From NCBI GenBank assembly GCA_030684645.1, contig JAUXUF010000192.1:1-35915 (forward strand): 35,915 bases of DNA. The letters are read 5' to 3'. The notes beneath the pieces were generated by a model. It ran no database searches, was not told where the DNA came from, and saw only the letters and a program-made list of their open reading frames with translations. A program made the translations under genes and the position numbers. This DNA comes from Bacteroidota bacterium (lineage in GTDB: Bacteria; Bacteroidota; Bacteroidia; Bacteroidales; Prolixibacteraceae). Shown in pieces: positions 32,696 through 35,915 of the stretch (position 1 is the stretch's first letter; each line of letters opens with the position of its first letter).

Positions 32696-35668
32696 TTATT
32701 TCCCCTCCACAATTTTTATTTCTTCTTCTGTTAACTCGTAAAGTTGATATACAATCTCATTAATCCGGCTTTCGCAATAATCGATTTTGCTCTCAATTTG
32801 TGTAACTTTTGTTTGCAGTTTTGTTTCTGCTTTTTCTGCATTGAGTTTTAAAAGCTGGTCAACAAGTTTGTTCAGTTCAGCATCATTTATTCTGTCAATG
32901 ACCGGTAATGGAAACTGAAGAATATCACGAATCATGATTTGAGGAAATGTATCTTCATCACTGATTTGAAACTTCATTCTGAAATACCATCCAATTAAAG
33001 AGGAATTAAGAATGGCCAGGATGCTTTTATATGAGTAAGTCTTTTCTTTCAGTTTGAGTACAAACAGAAGTGTATTGCAATAGGATGTTTCTGAAACGTA
33101 TGTAGAAATCAGCGTTTTCCCTGTTATTTTCCGAATAAGAATTTTTTCTCCTTCAAAGACGGAAGGCTTTCTTGGCTCGGCAAGCCAATCGCCATAGTTA
33201 AGCCAATTGTTTTTGTTCCAAAGCAATTTATAACGGCCAATATTTTTACCATCATAAAATGGCAACCAATTCTCACTCTTCTGTGTGTCAGATGTAAATG
33301 GTTTCTCATTCCTTATTTTTTCAGTTTGATGTGGCTTACCTTTACCAACCTGATATGCTTTAATACCATAATACATTTCAGCAAATTCAGAAATAGCTTT
33401 CTTGCTGTTTCCTATTTTATCTATAAGGTTATTTTCAGTTTTATCTGTTTGAATATTGAACGCATTTTGGTCAAACCAATCTTTGGCTTTTACATAAAAC
33501 TCCTTTTGTGGGTCTTTAATGGAATTAATAGGTTGCTTTTTCCCAAAGGTTTTTACTAAAATATTTGAAGCATTGAATTGACTTTCATATCCTGTTTTTT
33601 CAGTTAATAAAATTATTGTATCGACTGTTGCACCTGAAAATACATTGGAAGGCAATCCAACGATCTCCTGTAATTTTGAATTTCGAAGCAGTAACTCTCT
33701 GGCAGGTTGAGTAAATCCTAAGTTCAATAGTGTATCCGGAACAATAAACCCAAGGAAGCCATCATTTTTCAACAACTTTAATGCTTGTTCAACGAAAAGG
33801 AGGTAGCTTTCGCAACGCCATACTGCTGTATTGTATCTAATCTTAAAATACTCTGATTCAGCATTGGAAAACAAAGCTCCATAAGGTGGATTTCCGATCA
33901 CTACATCAAAACCTCCAAAAGTTCCATAAGGACTTGCTGGTTCTTTCAGGGTATATTTATCAATCAACTTATCCGTCTCTAACGATAATTTCTCTATTTT
34001 ATTGAATTGTCTTTTGAAATCCTGATTCATACCTGGTTCTTTTATATTGAACACTTCAGGAAATTCTTTCCTCCAACTAAAAGGCTTGATTTTTTTCTCT
34101 AATAACTCAAGTTCACCATCGTAAAAATCGGTATCAATCAAACTGTTTCCGCTTTTGATATTGTTTTCAAGTGTTGGCAGAATACGATCGTGCCACAATT
34201 TGTATTGTTGTGCCAGTGTTGTTGCTGTCTCTCCCTCCATACATTTTAGCAAAAGACTGAGTTTGGTAACTTCAACGGCATTTACATCAATATCAACTCC
34301 ATAAATGTTGTTGAGTAAAATGCGCTTTTTCTCTGCCGATGTCAGATTACCTTCGGGAGTTGTCGGGCTATCTTTCTTCCCGGTTTTTGTGCCATTGTCG
34401 GTGTAATAGTTTTTGTGGTAATCGATCAAATACTGGTAAGCTCCTATCAAAAAGCTACCGCTGCCGCAAGCAGGGTCAACAATTTTAATGTTTGATATTT
34501 GTTTTGGGGTTTTTCCTTCGATGAGCTTCCCAATCGTATTTTCAACAATGTAATCGACCACGTATTGAGGCGTGTAATAAACTCCTCCGGCCTTGCGGAC
34601 TTCGGGTTTTTCTTCTATTCTGGCCCGATGCCCGCTGTCAATCTTGATTTGTTTACCCAGAAACTGTTCATAAACACTACCAAGTATTTCGACCGAAAGA
34701 ACCGAAAACTCATAAGGGCTTTCGGGATAATACATTTCTTTGATAATGGATTTAATTACCTTGGGATCGATCGTTAGCGCTTCGGAAATAACATCCTTTT
34801 TGAAATCGAATAAACCCGAATTGTACTTTTCGTCGGCTTTTTTGAAATTAAAGAAAAGATTTTGATACGAATCGCCTTTTGCATTTACCGAATTTTTTAA
34901 TTGTCCATAAGGTTCAACACCCCTGTCCTCGGCAATACGAAGGAAAATTAACCGGTCAATTGTTTGCTGAACGGCATAGTTTATCTCGTCTTCGTCGAGC
35001 TGTTTGTTTTTGATGCTTATGCTTGTGGCCAGGTAAGTTCTCCACGTATCGAGCGAAATCAAAAATTCTTTATCTACTGTTGCAGTTCCTTTTCTTACCG
35101 TATCGCTTTGTACATACCGGTCGAAACTACCTTTTAAAACCCGCTCCTTTGAAAATGTATTCCACAGGTATTCAAATTCATCCAAATATTTATCGTAGGT
35201 AAGGTACTTAATCCGTGCAGTTGAAGATTTATCAGTGGGATTGGGTTTCTTAGTGCAATCGTACACGGCAAACTCTTCAAAATCTGAAATGATACTTACC
35301 GCTAACTTGGCGCTCCAACCATAACGGCGAATTTGATAGGCTACTGTGGTATCGCCTTTAATGTCAATACTCGGTTTTTTGGCCTCAACGAAGAAAAGAC
35401 GTTTGCCACCCGACAAACGAAACGAATAATCGGGCGCCTTTGTAGCTTTTCCAATCTTTACTTTGTCCTCGTGAATAACCTCCCGGTAAGCTTCAGCATA
35501 ACCATTTGAGTTATCGATGTCCCAACCCAATGCTTTAAAAAATGGATCGATAAAATCACGGCGCGTCAATGTTTCGTTGTATTCACCCGACTTGTACGAA
35601 TCAATTTGCTCTGCAAATCGCTCAACCAATTGTTGTATTTGCTGATAGGCCTGTTCTTTCGAGATCAT
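32696..35668 (-). CDS. Single-chain type IIG-like restriction-modification enzyme
   Basis: The 990-residue protein combines all activities in one chain. An N-terminal nuclease domain has D80 in APDYSF and E95-A-K97 in FFVEAKK (PD-ExK type). A helical connector follows, then an N6-adenine methyltransferase with KAGGVYYTPQYV (about 359-370), DPACGSGSF at 398-406 (S-adenosylmethionine binding) and NPPY at 593-596 (catalytic). The C-terminal third (about 700-960) is a TaqI-like target-recognition region ending in a coiled coil. Length fits the Eco57I/type IIG class. It would methylate and cut the same DNA site, which is not predictable here. No separate specificity or methylase gene is in the window. 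Surrounding DNA looks AT-rich and a REP-like element lies at its 3' end, so transfer is likely. Confidence 0.92.
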   Translation of the reverse strand: MISKEQAYQQIQQLVERFAEQIDSYKSGEYNETLTRRDFIDPFFKALGWDIDNSNGYAEAYREVIHEDKVKIGKATKAPDYSFRLSGGKRLFFVEAKKPSIDIKGDTTVAYQIRRYGWSAKLAVSIISDFEEFAVYDCTKKPNPTDKSSTARIKYLTYDKYLDEFEYLWNTFSKERVLKGSFDRYVQSDTVRKGTATVDKEFLISLDTWRTYLATSISIKNKQLDEDEINYAVQQTIDRLIFLRIAEDRGVEPYGQLKNSVNAKGDSYQNLFFNFKKADEKYNSGLFDFKKDVISEALTIDPKVIKSIIKEMYYPESPYEFSVLSVEILGSVYEQFLGKQIKIDSGHRARIEEKPEVRKAGGVYYTPQYVVDYIVENTIGKLIEGKTPKQISNIKIVDPACGSGSFLIGAYQYLIDYHKNYYTDNGTKTGKKDSPTTPEGNLTSAEKKRILLNNIYGVDIDVNAVEVTKLSLLLKCMEGETATTLAQQYKLWHDRILPTLENNIKSGNSLIDTDFYDGELELLEKKIKPFSWRKEFPEVFNIKEPGMNQDFKRQFNKIEKLSLETDKLIDKYTLKEPASPYGTFGGFDVVIGNPPYGALFSNAESEYFKIRYNTAVWRCESYLLFVEQALKLLKNDGFLGFIVPDTLLNLGFTQPARELLLRNSKLQEIVGLPSNVFSGATVDTIILLTEKTGYESQFNASNILVKTFGKKQPINSIKDPQKEFYVKAKDWFDQNAFNIQTDKTENNLIDKIGNSKKAISEFAEMYYGIKAYQVGKGKPHQTEKIRNEKPFTSDTQKSENWLPFYDGKNIGRYKLLWNKNNWLNYGDWLAEPRKPSVFEGEKILIRKITGKTLISTYVSETSYCNTLLFVLKLKEKTYSYKSILAILNSSLIGWYFRMKFQISDEDTFPQIMIRDILQFPLPVIDRINDAELNKLVDQLLKLNAEKAETKLQTKVTQIESKIDYCESRINEIVYQLYELTEEEIKIVEGK

Positions 35669-35692
35669 TTGTTCTCAATTTACATTATAAAG

Positions 35693-35797
35693 CTAAACTA
35701 TTAACGTTTTGCCTTCTACAAACTGGACGTGATTTAACCGATAAACTTCCTGTGAAGTGATGCTTTTAAATTTACTAATTTCCTGCCAATGAACCAT
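35693..35797 (-). CDS. Possible 34-codon leader ORF before the restriction-modification gene
   Basis: ATG at 35795-35797 opens a 34-residue frame (begins MVHWQEISKFKS) ending in TAG at 35693-35695, 24 bp before the restriction-modification ATG. A GGAG lies 11 nt upstream of the ATG. The composition looks protein-like (Gln, Val, Tyr and Lys spread evenly), but no family is recognised. It may be a leader peptide, a small control protein or a remnant of a longer gene. Beyond it, up to the window end (35798-35915), I see no gene. Confidence 0.3.
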   Translation of the reverse strand: MVHWQEISKFKSITSQEVYRLNHVQFVEGKTLIV

Positions 35798-35915
35798 TTT
35801 GCACGATGCTCCTTTTCGTGTTTTTGTGTCATTGTCTTGATATTGTGTTATTTACGTTTTTATTTCTGTTGTTTTTAAGACAATACAAGTCCCTTACCAG
35901 TTTCTGGTCAAGTTA

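Noticed and set aside
35732-35830. Overlapping 32-codon frame starting MTQKHEKEH upstream of the restriction gene
   Set aside because: It overlaps the 34-codon frame, is highly basic with low-complexity Lys/His, and has no ribosome-site support.

Overview
The window comes from a member of the Bacteroidota, probably a Bacteroidales/Marinilabiliales-type environmental anaerobe or facultative anaerobe (the lineage below phylum is inference). The evidence is the set of Bacteroidetes-specific families (DUF4834, DUF5723, the AtpZ/bactofilin-headed ATP synthase operon, an ATP synthase a subunit with a long signal-peptide-bearing N-terminus), signal peptides ending in GQ or AQ, lipoproteins with short lipoboxes, and several promoters of the Bacteroidetes form TTTG-N18-21-TAnnTTTG.

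Layout. 1-4858 (+ strand) is an electron-transfer-looking accessory locus: the 3' end of one multiheme c-type cytochrome, an outer-membrane beta-barrel protein, a second 16-CXXCH cytochrome that lacks a visible signal peptide and looks 5'-damaged, and a fusion of a PqqD/RRE-like domain to an HPr-kinase-like domain. A perfect FNR/CRP-type palindrome lies upstream of the second cytochrome. 4928-10628 (- strand) holds glycyl-tRNA synthetase, a small DUF4834 membrane protein and a DUF5723/lipoprotein pair, separated by a heptad minisatellite and a MITE/REP-like element. 10823-16911 (- strand) is bactofilin-atpZ-(atpI-like)-atpB-E-F-H-A-G, ending in a clear terminator and lacking atpD and atpC, so beta and epsilon must be encoded elsewhere.

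17056-22811 (- strand) is housekeeping: a MaoC/NodN-like hydratase, fabH, rpmF with the DUF177 gene, a histidine kinase and dxs. 22996-23949 (+) is an OmpA-type lipoprotein, separated by a bidirectional terminator from a PHP-family phosphatase and a DUF1080 protein (-). A BtpA-family TIM-barrel gene (+) follows, then pyrH-frr (-), an acyl-carrier-protein-like gene lacking the prosthetic-group serine (-), and a GNAT acetyltransferase (-). Two tandem periplasmic cyclophilins and pheS are on the + strand. The window ends with a REP-like repeat, a single-chain type IIG-like restriction-modification protein (-) and its leader.

How the genes work together. Most of the window is core metabolism and translation (ATP synthesis, fatty-acid initiation, MEP isoprenoids, UMP kinase, ribosome recycling, tRNA charging). 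The accessory parts are the cytochrome/beta-barrel/kinase locus at the left edge and the restriction-modification gene at the right edge. The left locus is the best candidate for an uncharacterised system; no function has been shown for it here, and its completeness cannot be judged because it runs off the window.
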